NCBI GenBank assembly: GCA_013399695.1
Contig: VXAU01003549.1
Location: forward strand, 1,176,694-1,240,693
DNA length: 64,000 nucleotides
Direction of reading: 5' to 3'
DNA from: Formicarius rufipectus
Lineage: Eukaryota > Chordata > Aves > Passeriformes > Formicariidae
Positions 47,226-60,535 of the stretch are shown here, one piece after another. A program made the translations under genes and the position numbers. The notes below the pieces were generated by a model, which was given only the letters and a program-made list of their open reading frames with translations, was not told the origin of the DNA and did not search any database. The first letter of the stretch is position 1; each line of letters begins with the position of its first letter.

Positions 47226-50200
47226 TAATAAAAAACAACCAAAGAAACCCTCAAAAAGTAAACAATTCATGTCCTTAAGTACAATATCAAGGAGACACTG
47301 AGTTTTTGTATAGTGATAGTAAAAGGTATAAATGAGTGCACTTCTGCATATATCTCTGAAGAGATTAAAATTAATGCATGTCATTAATCTTAAATTAAGA
47401 TATACATTGTTTCTGGGTTTTTTTAAGAGTACTGAACTTCAAATTTTCAGCTAATCAAGCTTCGCGCTGCAGTACAATATATGGCATTTCTATGGGGGGC
47501 AGTGGTTGAGGTAATCACCTGCTAAACTCCCAAACTGCACCAGTGCTTGCAACGGTGCTATTTGTAGTTCTTCCTTTGCCCAGTATTTCCTTGACACAGA
47601 CTTCCTAAAATACTGTGTCCTGTTTTATAAGTAATGGTTTAATAAGTAGCCATGAATGGGCACAGAGTTCTGCAAAGATCCAGCTTACCAGCAGTCCATC
47701 CTTTCTTAGCCTCTACAGTTAGAACTGAGACGTAGTTTTACTGTGATACACTGTGAGAATCTGTATCTCATTGTTGCTTAGATCATGGATGGGTAACAAT
47801 GGCTTTTTCAAAGTTTCACAGAGTAGCAGACTTAAAGTAGCTCCTTTTAATTGAAACCCAGACATACTTTTAGGTAAAAACAAAACTGAGCTTGCTTGAG
47901 TTTTTCCCAAGCCAAACAAAAGAGATTGGAACTTTCCATTGTTTTTGTCTGCCAACCATGCATTGTTAAAGGAATCGAAATAAAGAGGGAAAGGGGTCAA
48001 GGGTTGTAGAGCTCATATTTCCACTCTACATGACCCCATCTCAGCTATAGTAGGACCCTCACGATCAGTTCCTGTTGGTCTAACGGAACAGCCATTTCTT
48101 AAGAAAAGGAATTACTGCGTACAGTACCTTTGTGCCTAACAGAAGAATACCCTAGCTCTTCAAAGGTCTTTTCATTACAGCCCCTGAAGAGGACTCTGCC
48201 ATTACTTTCTTGAGATTATAATGAAAACAGCTGTACTTGTAGCAATTCTCCTTTTTATTATTTTTTAGAACAAAACGAGATTGATGTTATGCCACTTTCT
48301 GTTCTGTCATGAGAATAAGGTATCACAAATGCTAATAACTACCACAGTAGCAATATGCACTACTTTGATCTTTTCACTATTCTTTAATTTGGGCAGCTGT
48401 CCACTGAATTCCTTCCTAAAAATCTCTGCTGCCTATAAAAAAAAGGTGGAAAATGGCCAACAAAATCCAATGTTCACTTTTAAACTATTCAGCTGACCAG
48501 TCCGATTCAAAGCCTTCGTGAGTAATGCAAATAGGATACTTTGATTTTGTGATTCTAGGCACCGAAATCTTAATACACATCCTACTGATGATGGATTGCA
48601 TGTGAACAAGAAATACCACAAACAACCAATTCTCGTTAAAATCTAAAGTCTGTAATCCCTTCATTCTTTTTGGTTGCTTTGTCAAAGATTTCTTAAGAGA
48701 TTGTTAATCTTATTAATAAAAATCTCAAAGTAATTTTCAGTGATTTTTTCCCCCTTATAAGACAGTAAAATTAAGCATACGGTGGTTATTTTTTCCAGCA
48801 TCAAAAGTAATGCAAGAAGGCAGGATTTGGCAACCACAGCTGTCAAGATTCCAAAACCAAGAAATGCAAACTCCTACTGTCCAAATTATCATTGAAGTGG
48901 TAGAAACAGGATAGCAGCCTTTAGTGTTTCTGCTAATAAGTCAGAACAGAACTGTGTATTGCCAGGTGAATTTCCTTTTCTGAGTCAAGTTTTTACAGTG
49001 AATCAGATGCACAATTTTTCTGTTCTCCGCATTTCAGTTCAATCCCTTCTCTCTCTTCACAACAAGCACTGTTAGCCTCTTGTTTACATGAATCCCACAT
49101 GGAAAATGATAAAGTGATTGGTGGTGCTCAGAATTTGTAAGTAAAGCTCTCTAAATGAGAATTTGGGATCCTTGCTTCCAACAATTATCAATGATTTAGA
49201 TAATTAAGATCTTTCTGGAAGCCACAAGACAAGGTTTCCATAAGTCAAAAGAAGTCCCTCAAGGAAAATTCAAAATCAGCTGAAGACATAATTTTATTTC
49301 ATAAATACTTTTGAAAAACATGACTATTCTGTTCATTGGTAAATTAAATGTAATAATTTTAGAAAATTTTAAAATTAGCAAAATTTGTAAGAAGAGGAAT
49401 AAGAGTAAAAAGTTCTAGAAATACAGTCACCAAAGTGAAAGCATCATGAGAGAACATTTATTTGTTCAAGTTAATTCACTGTTTGTATTGTTTTTATTCT
49501 TTTTTTCATTTCAAACAGAAACATTAAAGTGATACTGAAGCAACAGAGAAATCTGAATTGTTATGTTAGTGAGTAACTGGGACACAAGATACTGCTTAGA
49601 GAAGGAACCTCCTGAAGAGTTCAAAAAGACATGAACATTGTACATGTTATAAGAAGAGATTATAAAGTGGAATAAAAAGTTTAAGTTGCATAATGTGAGA
49701 AGCATAAAACAGGACGATCCTATGACCTCTGACGTTTATAGAGAAAAAACCACAGACCAGACAGGAGATGTAGATTTGCTATATTGTAACTGCGTTGGTT
49801 ATATATATGATTATGTCTGTGTTTCTGTTCAGACACACATAACCAAGGGCATGTTGCACATTTGTGAACATATATGAGCCAAAATGCTCTACAAGCTGGA
49901 CATTTTTGTTTATATTGATGTTGTGGTTCTGCAGGCTTGCATTTTGAATGTAGCTTCAGTTTAGGAAGGGGAAGGAGAGAATGCAGCAGTGTGAATAGTG
50001 CCTTGCAAACAAGCTATTACAGGAATTGATTGTGTTGTATTACAGGGGTATTCATCACTCCTTTCCAATTTCTGTGCGCATGATGTAGTTTTTGTCTACT
50101 AGTATAGCTTTGAGCATGCATGTTTCTTACTTTAGTCTGAGGAATATTTTGTGCTGTAGACCTGGGTTTGCTGCATGAACAATTGTTTCCTGGCGGTGGC

Positions 50201-50375
50201 TTGGTCATGGAGCAGAGTAGCTGCTTGGCTAGGTATGTTTGACATACAGAGCAGGTGGTTATGACTGTGAAAGCCTTCCAGAGGCCACACACCACTGAGC
50301 ATCTATACTGAATGGTGCAGCTGTTTTCCAGAGCTTATAGTGCAGAAAAACCAGCAAAATGAGGAGGGAACATGA

Positions 50376-50879
50376 TTGTACAGACTTGAAATGGTCACAA
50401 TCTTTCTACGCATTCAACCTAATGAAGTAGATGTGAAGCTTTTTGTCATTCCAGCATCAGCAAATTCAATCTATGAAGCTATTCTGACCAGCAAATTTAT
50501 TAAAATTCATCTGGAGACCTCCAACCCCAGATTTTGCATCAGTGATTTAAGTTCAGAAACATATCTAAGAACTTCAGGGATTAGTATGTCAGTACAGATT
50601 TATATTTATAGTATTTCTAGTATATATATTTATTTCCATGGATTTATATTTATAGTAGTTAGTACTACTAACTCACTGGAGCAAATTATCTCCTTTTTAA
50701 ATAGTAAAGAATATAAGTATGTGATGTATGCCCCAAAATACTCTCTTAAATCTACAACACCTTATTCATTATATTCTGTAGATATATCAAGCCAGGCAGT
50801 GGAGCAATGGCAGCTAGCAGAAACTAGGTATAAAAATAGACAAAACAAGGACTACAGCAGAAACCAACATATTGCATGA
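50376..50879 (+). other. longest open frame in the window, probably spurious
   Basis: A 168-codon frame starting with ATG. Part of its length comes from AT-rich low-complexity DNA: the 17-bp unit GATTTATATTTATAGTA occurs at 50597-50613 and again at 50641-50657, giving an I/Y/S-rich stretch in the middle. No signal peptide, domain or family motif was recognised. The sequence lacks coding-like composition, and there are no convincing splice sites or promoter. In 64 kb of AT-rich DNA one frame of this length is unremarkable. I list it so that it can be checked, not as a gene. Confidence 0.2.
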
Positions 50880-53440
50880 CTAAAGGATATTGCACAGAAA
50901 GGGATAGACATGGGGCAATAATTCAAAAAGTAAACAGAGTAACAGAGGTCCCATAAAGAGTAATATCTACATAGTGTGTTCAGGAGTAGATGAAAGCCAT
51001 CTGGGCAAGAAAGGTTCACATTTGAACTTGGAGGATATTAGAAGACAGTAGCTGATAGCGTAAAGGATGTAATATAGAAAAAGAGCATTAGTGGAACCAC
51101 TCTCAAAGCCAATGATTCACTAAAAGGGAGAGCTAAAATGACAGCAAAGCATTAAAGATAAGAATGGTAGAGTATCAGAAAATTTTTAGTTACCTTAGAC
51201 TGCAAAGTAAAGAGACACATGCAGGACTGCTCTGACCATTCCAGCATTTGAGAACACATTTAATACTTATCCTCTTCTTTTTTTGCCCTCCATACTAATG
51301 GTTTTTCCTTACAACAGTTTATTTGCTCCTGCTGAGATATGTACACAAGCACACATACACACTGCCTCACACTCCTCTACAGCTAAGAATGACCCAGAAG
51401 TACCATATCATCATCTGCATTTGTTCAGATTCTTGGAAAAATGCTCAAGGGAGGCAACGCAGATCTGATATATAGATGCCAATTTGTCCCTCGGTCTTAA
51501 CAGCACAGCCAAGGTCTGACCTTCCCCAGCTTCCAGCGGTTTCTGAGTGGAGGAAGGAAAAAAGAAATCACCAGACTATTATAGATGAAAAGAGCTCTGG
51601 AAATGGAAAGATGTTAATTAATATGTAATATATCTGTAAACCATTTGGATTTTTTGTTACCATTGTCAGCTTAAGATATCTGGACAAGGCACTGGGACTA
51701 TACATACTTATAAAGAAAGCTGTATACATAGCTGTAAATGAAGGTGCAGTATGTTTTTCCTAATAAGATATTTAAATGATTTTTTAATATCTTTTGTGAA
51801 TCACTACTAAAGAAAGTGGTAACTCGAGGTTTAAGAAAAAAGGAAACAAAAGAAGAGCCTTTAGATGCACACAGTAGGTGGCATCAGCTACTGACCTACC
51901 TACTAATAAGGCAAATGAAAGGAAAACAGCCTGAGAGGAACTAAATAGCAGAGAGCCAAAGTCTTGAGGGGAGAACAGGCAAAGGAGGCATACAGTGCTT
52001 AATTCACCCTGACTAAAAAGCTCTGTCAAACCACAAGCTGAAGATGCTACCATCACAAGAGGAAAAAATAGTTAATTGCTTTATACTCCTTAGATTGGAA
52101 TACTGCTGCTACTGAATTGCTGAACATGGCTGAAACCAGAAAGTCTAATAAGAGTATTTAAGAAAATAACATATATCCTGGGAGCAAGCACTAGGGCTAG
52201 TCAGGTTTCTGCTTGCTGCTATTGGAGCTCAGTCCTAATGGATGATCTATGGGAAATAGCTCTGAAATCAAATTAAGTGAGCTGCTCTGGCTTCAGAATC
52301 AGCACCTTACACAGTAAATAGAAACATGGGACTGAACAAATTGAACAGAAAAGTCAGAATCATAAATGTGTTTCTCAGCTGCATTGGAAATGTGTAATGC
52401 TTATTAGTTACTAAACCTGTTTCTGTCCCTTAAAACCCTCATAGAATATTTAGAAAAAAGATTTCCTTAGAACCCGAGTACTTCTCCTGCACCCACTTCT
52501 AAACAAATAGAGCCTTTTGTCTTTAAAAATCACAAACTTTGCTCTTGAGTAGTTCATTGTTCCTTTTATTTTTTTTTACATTTTCAATAATATCAGAATT
52601 AAAGGTTTGATTAATAAATGTATTTGTATATTTAATAGTTTACATATTTTTGATAATTGTATATTATTAAGTTTATATACACTTCTTTAATATATAGGCA
52701 ATGTCTGGTGAAAACAGTGTTCTGATAAGCCTTTTTATGAACTTTCTGAGACAGTTCTGCCAATACGTCTATAAGTCCGTATTATTTTTTGTTATTTATT
52801 TTTCTCTATTACTTTGGCATTTGACCGATTTTACATTTATAACATGCATAATTTGGTTTGCTTTTTAACTCTGAAATAATATAAGAAATACTACGAAAAC
52901 ATTTTTTTTCAGATGTGTGTATTTTTGTAGTTTTTATTGGAGAAGAGGACAAGAGGATTGAAACATCAATGTTTTCTTGCAAGTTTCCCAGATTAAAANA
53001 TATAGAATTCGTGCCTTTTTGTTTGGTCAGATTCCTGCAATTTCTTCCCATGGGTTCGGTGACTTGTGGAAATTTCTCATATAGTGCATACCATCAGCAG
53101 TATTCTTTCCCAGATTTCTCACCCTTTTTAATTTGTATCCCCTAGTTACCTGCTCCATCCTTTCCTTCCCCCTCCCTTCTTCAACACTAATAGGACTGCT
53201 GGAATCCACCTTCTAAATGGAATCAGTCATCACCTCAGCTTTGATTGCTTTATTCCCAGGTTGTAGAACAAAAGTACTTTGTTGAATCAAAAATGTTCTG
53301 CATTCAATTGTCATAAATAACAATGCACAGCAAAGAACTTAAGCTATCAACATAAACAATGCAACGTGAAAGTGTGCTTCAAACCAGATGCTTCTTTATT
53401 TCTACCCAAACAGTTTGAAAAGCCTGTTAAAATGCTTCAA
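50880..53440. other. non-coding stretch, very AT-rich in part
   Basis: No gene or mobile element was recognised. 52.56-52.70 kb is extremely AT-rich, with many TATA/ATTA runs. An ambiguous base (N) lies at 52999. Confidence 0.5.
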
Positions 53441-53750
53441 GTTGCTGTTTACAAAGGGTCAAATGAACATTTTTCAATGAAATGTGTCCCTTCTGATTCC
53501 TTAATGATTAAATACAGTGAAACAATAGCCATTTAAAATAGCAAAAGAGTATCTGATGATTTTTTATTGCTAGGATTGTTAAAATAGGAAGAGTTGAGAA
53601 GCTTTGTGTGAGGTGAGAGAAAAATGCTCTGACAACATCAGAGCCATCTCAAAGATTTTGACAATTTGTCAAAACTCACTGCACTTTTCAAGTAGCCTTT
53701 TGCAGGACAATTGGAAAAATAAACAGCATCTTTCCTTTGCTTAGGCTGGC
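53440..53750. promoter_or_regulatory. candidate conserved non-coding element
   Basis: A repeat-free 300-bp block including TTCCTTAATGATTAAATACA, GACAATTTGTCAAAACTCAC and GGACAATTGGAAAAATAAAC. It is rich in homeodomain and E-box-like cores with no microsatellite content. Of the blocks in this window it looks most like a vertebrate enhancer, but the call is by eye. Confidence 0.3.
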
Positions 53751-56700
53751 AAACAGTTTTTCCCACACTATCCCCAAAATGTTGTGCTGTGTGCTACCCT
53801 GCCACCTGCTTCCTTCCCTGCCACCCTAAACAGAGCAATCCCAAACACAGATAGTCCCGTGTGGAGGAAACAACCAATCCAACTAAAATCTGTGTACCCA
53901 TGCTTTTCTGTAATTTCCAATATTCCAGATTTGCCTCCTGCATCTTGTTCCTGCTGTCCCACTCACCTATGTCAGAATTCAGCCAAGTGTAAAACCATTC
54001 CATTTGGTTTGCATGTTATTAAAATCACTGTTCTTCTGAGTTTTGTTGGTAGAACTGCAACCTTTAGAATCCAGTTTCATGTATTAAACAGCTCTGAACT
54101 TCACTGCAAAATTGTCTGCCTTTATGCAAAGACACCCATGCAACTGGAATGTCAAATGATAATCTGAGACTGAAACTGAGCTTGTTTGGTAAGAAATCCA
54201 CCATTTGAAAAAAAAAAGGCAAAAAGAAGTAAAAAATGCTTTATTTCTAAATGGTCTGAATAAAATTACATTTTATTCCATATTTCATCAAAGCTTTGTC
54301 AGGATTTTGATAAACAGAGCTATCAGGCAACTGTACCTCTGTTGCAACTCTATGGAGGAATACCTCTTGGTATTTTTCATTTCAGTCCATTGTGACTATC
54401 CATACTTAAACCTGGCAGAGCAGTATTTTGCTGTACAATGGTGTTTTTGTTAGCAACATTTCTGTTAAATTCACATTACTGTGATAGGGAGTCTGATTTT
54501 TTGTGTAAACATACCCAGCATGCAACCATCAAAATAGTCAAGGAACAGCAATAACAGGTAATAAGTTTTTGCTCTGTGAACTTCCTTAGTTACTCATAAC
54601 TTCCTCATGTGTCAGGAGCTTTATAAGGCATATAAATAATAAACGAGATTCTTATTAAAGTGGATCAATTTAAATCAGGTATGTAACAGTTTTCCTTAAA
54701 AAATTGCAAGTGTATGATGATTTATGGAAGGTTTCACAGTGCTTCTTTTAAATCAAATGCTTGTTTCAAGAGATAAATCCTTAAAACTCCATGCCTCCAC
54801 AGAGATAAGTTTATATTTTGGCCTTTGTATGCAACTGTGGTGGGGCAAGAAAATACAGGCAACCTTCTTCCCTGCTTTAAAGTCTTCTCAGACAGGACAG
54901 AGGTCTGGAAGTCCCTAATTCTGGTGAGAAAAAGGTCTTCCTTCCTATGCTTGATGTCCTAAAAGGGCCATGAAATTGTTGGGGGATATTAACCTTAAAT
55001 CAGTCTGCAAGACTGGCAAGAGATAAAGTGGTTGGTGGCACGCTGTTGGGGTTATTTGCGTGAGGATTTATGGCAGGAGCTTTACAGTATCCGTGGGAGT
55101 GCTGTGGGACAGGTAGAGTGGAAAAGGGTTTTCAGCCTGTGTGGTGTAAGGCAGCATGCAAAAGTCTCTGGTGTTCTGTTAGAAGATTTACAGCAGTTTC
55201 TGGTTATCAGGGAGAGAAATAAGAAAAGTGTAGAAAGTGCTATATGCATATATGCACACATGTATGTATAAAAGCCCATATATAGAAAGCTTATAAAAAT
55301 GTGAATGCAGGTCAGGTTACATAGGTCATTCAGCAGTTCCCCCTGCTACCCATCCCCAGCTTTATGTTTGCAGACTACCCCTCTTTTCCTTTCAGTTTCT
55401 CACTAAACCCTCACCAATGGGCTCAGGCTGCAAAATTTGAGTCTGGGTAGACCAGTCAGATGATGGCTTTTGTTGGATGAAAATTAAGCAAAATGTAAGT
55501 AAGAGAAAGTCGTAAGGATGTTGTAAATCCCACTAGCCATCTAGTGTAGCCAGGCTGCCTCTAACAGGCTTCATTTCTAAAGATAACAACTGATGCCCAT
55601 TAGGCCCAGCTCAGCTGCAGACATTAAGCTCTTTGCACTGCATGAACCCATGGTAAGTGAAGTGCATCACTGTAACTGACTTTCTGCATCTCTACTTTAG
55701 CTTCCTTCAAGAACTATGGGAAAAATAATGGTATTTGTTCATCATTGCCCCTGCTTTAGCTCTCTTTAATACATATTCGTCCATCCCTACCTTTCTACCT
55801 TCAAGAACAAATCTTGAAAGCATGGAGGAGATGAAAATCTGTAGGTTTAACATTACAGCAAAAGTGTTTCCTGTCCTCAGGTACCATATTCCAGCTTCAG
55901 TGCAACTGTGGAGTAAAATATTGGCTTTCCAAAGATTTATGCCAAGGTTACACTGTTAAAGTGAATAAGAATTTTGGCTGGGGTCATTTGATATGTAGGG
56001 TACAAACCATTTAAGTTTAGTTAGGCTTCTTTCCAAGTTCCAGAAAGGATCCAGTGAAAGAATGAAGCATATTAAAGCTATGATTGATCTCCAATATTTG
56101 GCTTATATTAATTCTAACATGATGATGTCATTCCAGGTTGCAGAAATAGAAGCTAAGCACCAAAATGGCTTGCTTAGAGAATACTAACAGGTACCTCTAA
56201 TATTAAAAATAATTTAATAATTAAAAAAACCCCAGAGTGATAGGCCACTATCAGAATTTACTTAGCTGAAATCAATTCTGCCAAATGATGGGCTAGATCA
56301 TCCCCCTTTCTGATAATTTTATTATGATTCATTCTAAGATTTTCTTATCCAGTTTCCTCATTTTCTGTTGGGAATTAATTCATCATGCATCAATCTTCAA
56401 ATATGTACAGGGCACTAAACAAGTTTTCTCACAACTTAATGAACTTTCCAGGAAGAGGACTGAAGTGCTGGACAATCTCACGTCTCCTTGCACAGAGGAT
56501 ATATAGGTAGGGAGCAGACAAAATACAGTGTTAGCTTCTTTCATCCATTTTCCTTTTGACCCTTTGTGACTCTATGCAGACCTGCTAGCCAGCACTAGCT
56601 CAAAGGAAAAAAAGGGAATGATATGTTTTTCTTCCTTTTAGGAAAGTTACAGTATAGCCCTTGCATGCACACTCACCTTTCTCCATTTAAATTGAAAGCC

Positions 56701-57775
56701 AGGCCTTTATGAGTTCACATCCAGGAACATTTCACCTATCCACAAGATCATCATTCTTCTTGATGTTATTCGGGCTTACAGATTTTTTAAAAAATATACC
56801 TTTGCACAGAACTGATAACCACCTCTCCCTAGGCAGCTTCCCAGCACTTTCTGCACCGTGTATATCTCTGTAAATTACTTTATTTTAACCTGTGTTTCAT
56901 AGAACAGTTAGTAAGATCATAAGTGGTGGCTTTTTGCCTCAGAGGTTTGAAAACACTGTTATCAGCTGAGTTTTGGACTGCATTCACTCAGTTTGAGAGT
57001 CATGAGTTTCTACTGCCAGCAGTCAGTTATTGTTTTCAGAATGTTCACATAATAACATCCTAGAGATAGGTCAAAATTAAATCTTCAAAACCGCCAGTAT
57101 TAAGTAATCATTTCACAGCTGCCCTTTTCAGTTATTCAGGTAAGAACAGTTGGCCCACCCACACACTGTACAGAAAAAATAGTGCACTCATCACTCACTC
57201 TGCCTAAATTGGCTGAGCTTTTGAACGAGCTACAGAGATATGTACTCAACGAATCTTCTATACATGCAAACTCAACTGGTGTCTTTGGCAGCTCCAGCAA
57301 AGGCTGGAATACAAACTTGAACTGAAAAACTTGCACATACAAGGGGGAATCCAGTTCTTTTGCTAACACAGATGTAAATCAGGAATACGCCTTTGACAGC
57401 CAATGGTGCTACACTGCACAGACAGAGAATTGGGGCCATAACAGAAATCTGGAATACTGCCAAGCTGAAGCAATATTAGTATGATACCTCTTCTGAAATC
57501 CTATAGAAACCCTCATCTCCAAGTTTATCAAACCACATCTACAGATGCTTATATAAAAATGAAAAAGCTCCTGTGTGTTTGTGAAATCTGGCCTTTATTT
57601 TATATCACTCTCATGATAAAAAGTGTTAGAAAAATGTCTTAAACCACTACTTGGGGATTTCCTCCAAGCACTATGCCAGCTGCTCTCAGCCTCCATTGTG
57701 AAATGATGGGCTTCTGGCATAGCCAAAGTACTTTACACTCCAGCAACCACTGGATGCATAGCAGCCCTTTGGGAG
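53751..57775. other. non-coding stretch, nothing recognised
   Basis: AT-rich sequence. The 127-codon plus-strand frame at 53784-54167 overlaps minus-strand frames and has no domain. No mobile element was recognised. Confidence 0.5.
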
Positions 57776-57880
57776 TCATTACCAACTGGTGTAATTTAGG
57801 GTAGCCCTGAGCAGCCCTAAGTCACACTCTCCAGAAACTGGAGGCTATAAAGGTGGCATAACACCTCTCCTCTAGGTCTA
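57776..57880. repeat. possible ancient amniote repeat fragment
   Basis: CAACTGGTGTAATTTAGGG, then GCCCTGAGCAGCCCTAAGTC and GGAGGCTATAAAGGTGGCAT, resemble an old interspersed repeat that I recall from turtle, crocodile and bird sequence ('ctggtgtaaatcagg...ctaag...'). Diverged, and from memory. Confidence 0.3.
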
Positions 57881-58270
57881 TAATCTGCAATAACATTTAC
57901 AATACAGACTGCATCATATTATTTCCATGTTTAATTAAAGAATATCAAACATTTTACTTTAACACTACCCCGTGTGCTGTTACTGGCTCTGTGTGTGATT
58001 TAATGGGTGATCAATCATTCATATATCAGTGGTGATGTAAACCTGATGTTCATTTGCTCTTTTTCACTTCATGCATGGATCTCATGTAACAAGAAAAGAA
58101 ATATCTATGAGGAATGTAGTAGTTCTGCATTGTTGCTAAATCTCAGCAAGCCCTCCTAGAATTCATGAAATAAGGTAGCATCAGTTTACAGACCAGCTTT
58201 TCAGTGGCATCATTCCAAGTCTGTGCAATTGACCAGCATGGCTTATTCTTTGCTTTCATAACCAAATATG
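57881..58270. promoter_or_regulatory. candidate conserved non-coding element
   Basis: A repeat-free block with motifs such as GTTTAATTAAAGAATATCAA and TGATTTAATGGGTGATCAAT, the latter a HOX/MEIS/PBX-like mixture of TGAT and TAAT cores. The call is texture-based. Confidence 0.28.
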
Positions 58271-58525
58271 TGATGGTTGACATGTCAAGTCAGCTGCACT
58301 TTTTTTTTAAGAGAGTGGATATTGTTGATACAGCTGTGAGAGTCATTTCTCCTTTCCAAAAAATTACTACTTAATTGTATTAACCAGAGACCCTCTTCAT
58401 TGGATCAGAACTTAACAAAAAGTGCCCTGTCATCATTTTCCTTTCAGTCTTTTCTCACTGTCCATCTGATCTGATGCTGCTGTCCACTTATATTTCAAAT
58501 GGGTATTACCCTGCCATTCATCTTC

Positions 58526-58590
58526 AGATACAACTTCTGTTGAAATCAACAGGAAAATTGCCTTCGTGAAATCTGAAGGATTAGACTTAT
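58526..58590. repeat. possible ancient amniote repeat fragment
   Basis: ACTTCTGTTGAAATCAACAGG, then GAAAATTGCCTTCGTGAAATC and TGAAGGATTAGAC, resemble the 'gttgaaatcaatggcaaaa...gggagcaggattagg' motif order of old amniote repeats. It is truncated and diverged. Confidence 0.35.
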
Positions 58591-60500
58591 TAAAGAAAAA
58601 ATTGTTAGATTTATTCAACTGTTTCAGGCCTGTGAACTGAGTCCAGCTGAGCTCAGGAAGAAATGGGGCCAAGGGCAGCCAGGGTTGGTGGTGTCCCATT
58701 CCGCAGGTGCCTTGCAGAGTTGTGCTGGAGGGAGCAGATCTGCCAGAGCTGGCATAGTGTGGCACAGTGTGCTCAGGGGATGAGGAAGAGGCCAGGGTGT
58801 CACAGGTATGCCAGACATGGAGGACACATGGATGCCATTCCTCTGTGCTGCTCTGCAAGTGCTTCCACGCTGCTCTAAAGAACAGTTCCAAATGCTCCTC
58901 TCAAGGAGCAAGAGCAGGAAAGCAATCTGAAGCTTGACAGTGAAAAGGGAGTAACTATTTTGCCAGTAATAGCAATACAACTTTGTTGCAATCATAGTAA
59001 TAAAACAGAGCTAACAAGTGATGACTTCTCTGAGGTACTTTTAACCTTAATAAGAGCTCCATTAATTTTTCATATTATTGATAAAGCAAATTAATACACA
59101 TCTTAAAACAAGCAGAACGTAAAAAGGCATCAAAACCAAACTGAAATAATTGAATCTTATTTGTAGAGAATGCCATTAAAATAATGTAAATCTTCTTTTG
59201 TAAATTAACTTCATGCATAACTAGAAATGATTAGCATGCATATATACCAACCTCTGTGTTTGTAATTTTGACACAACTCCTAATAAACTCTGGGGTTTTT
59301 TATTCACTTACACTCTGAAAATATTAGTCTGTATGAATGCACAGTAACTCTGAGGGAGAACTAGTGGGAAGACATGAGGACAGTGAAAGTTCTGACACTG
59401 AGCCTCCGAGGTCATAAGAGAATCACCCTTCCATTGCAGGGACAAGTGGGAAGATACCAGCCAAATATTAACTGTTCCACATAACTGGGAGCATCTGGAC
59501 ACACTTGAAATCACCAGCAGTGCATACTTTAGTACAATGCAAAAATAGTGCTTTTAGACATCTACAGCATTGGAGTTCATGCCCATATCCCATGGCAATA
59601 GGGAATTTTTCAAAGTTCAAGGAAGGAATATGGACCCTTTTTAATGAATATTATGGCAGATGTAAAGACCTTACTACAAAAATCATGATCTTATTTAGCT
59701 TTACTTAGCAAAGGCAGTGTGGAAGGAGTCAATGCAAATAAATATCACTAAATAAACATATATTTTTTGGACCAATTTTCAAGGTAATTCAAGCAGATAT
59801 CTAACATCTGTGTTGGGAGACTGACAAGAAAGTGGTAATAATCTAGCTAATTTTTTTTCAGAATTTTACAGTATATTCTCAGGGAAATGATATAAAAAAA
59901 TTCCCGATTTGTGTAGCAGGTCTTACTTGAATCCACAAATATGTGTTATCTCTTTCCTGGAACAAAGACAAACAAAAGTCTGATGTCCTGTTTCTAGCAT
60001 ATCAGTCCCAACAGTCCCCAAAAGAAGTAAACTTTAACAAAATATTTTATATTTATTACTTTGCTAAAATAATTTATTTGTTGTTTCATAGTTAGAACCT
60101 TAGAAGTGCATAAACACTTCTGAATGCCATGATGAGTGGCTTGGGATTACTTGAAAAAGTCACAGGAGGAAACAAGATCCCTTCCATGCACAACTTCTAC
60201 TGCTATGCAGTCTTCAGGTAGTCAGAATAGATGTGAACCCAGAGTGAGCACAATCTTGCCGTGTTCTGGAGAATTTAGAAACCTCTCTGTAGATATTTCT
60301 TTCAAAACTGGGGTTAAAAGGCATTGCTGAAAACCTCTTGGTGTCTTAAGAGCCTGAAATAATTAAATTCCCCCCCAAATGAAGGTCAGACTTTGTTTTA
60401 GTTATTGTTCTTGTACCCTATGCAAACAATAATGTTTGTGAGGTAGGAATGGGCACTTGGGAATAAAAGGATAAACAGGAATATTAAATACTGGTGGTGG
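58591..60500. other. non-coding stretch with a GC-richer patch
   Basis: 58.62-58.90 kb is GC-richer with overlapping 70-150-codon frames on both strands and no domain. The rest is AT-rich. Around 59.10-59.24 kb there are several ATTA cores. Confidence 0.45.
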
Positions 60501-60535
60501 TTTGGTTTTTTTTGTTTTTGTTTTTTTTTTTTTTT
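60501..60535. repeat. T-rich low-complexity tract
   Basis: About 35 bp of T with scattered G. It may be a retroposon tail read on the minus strand, but no element was found. Confidence 0.85.

Larger units (their letters stand above)
43431..50375. other. non-coding stretch, nothing recognised
   Basis: About 7 kb of AT-rich DNA. It has an ambiguous base (N) at 44507 after a 13-A run, an A-rich purine tract at 46373-46423 and a (CAAA)n run at 47207-47225. A polyadenylation-like AATAAA at about 45.16 kb has no associated transcript evidence. All frames are short. Confidence 0.5.

Noticed and set aside
50376..50879. 168-codon plus-strand frame as a protein-coding gene
   Set aside because: Part of its length comes from AT-rich sequence with an internal 17-bp repeat. 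It has no domain, signal peptide, promoter or splice support.
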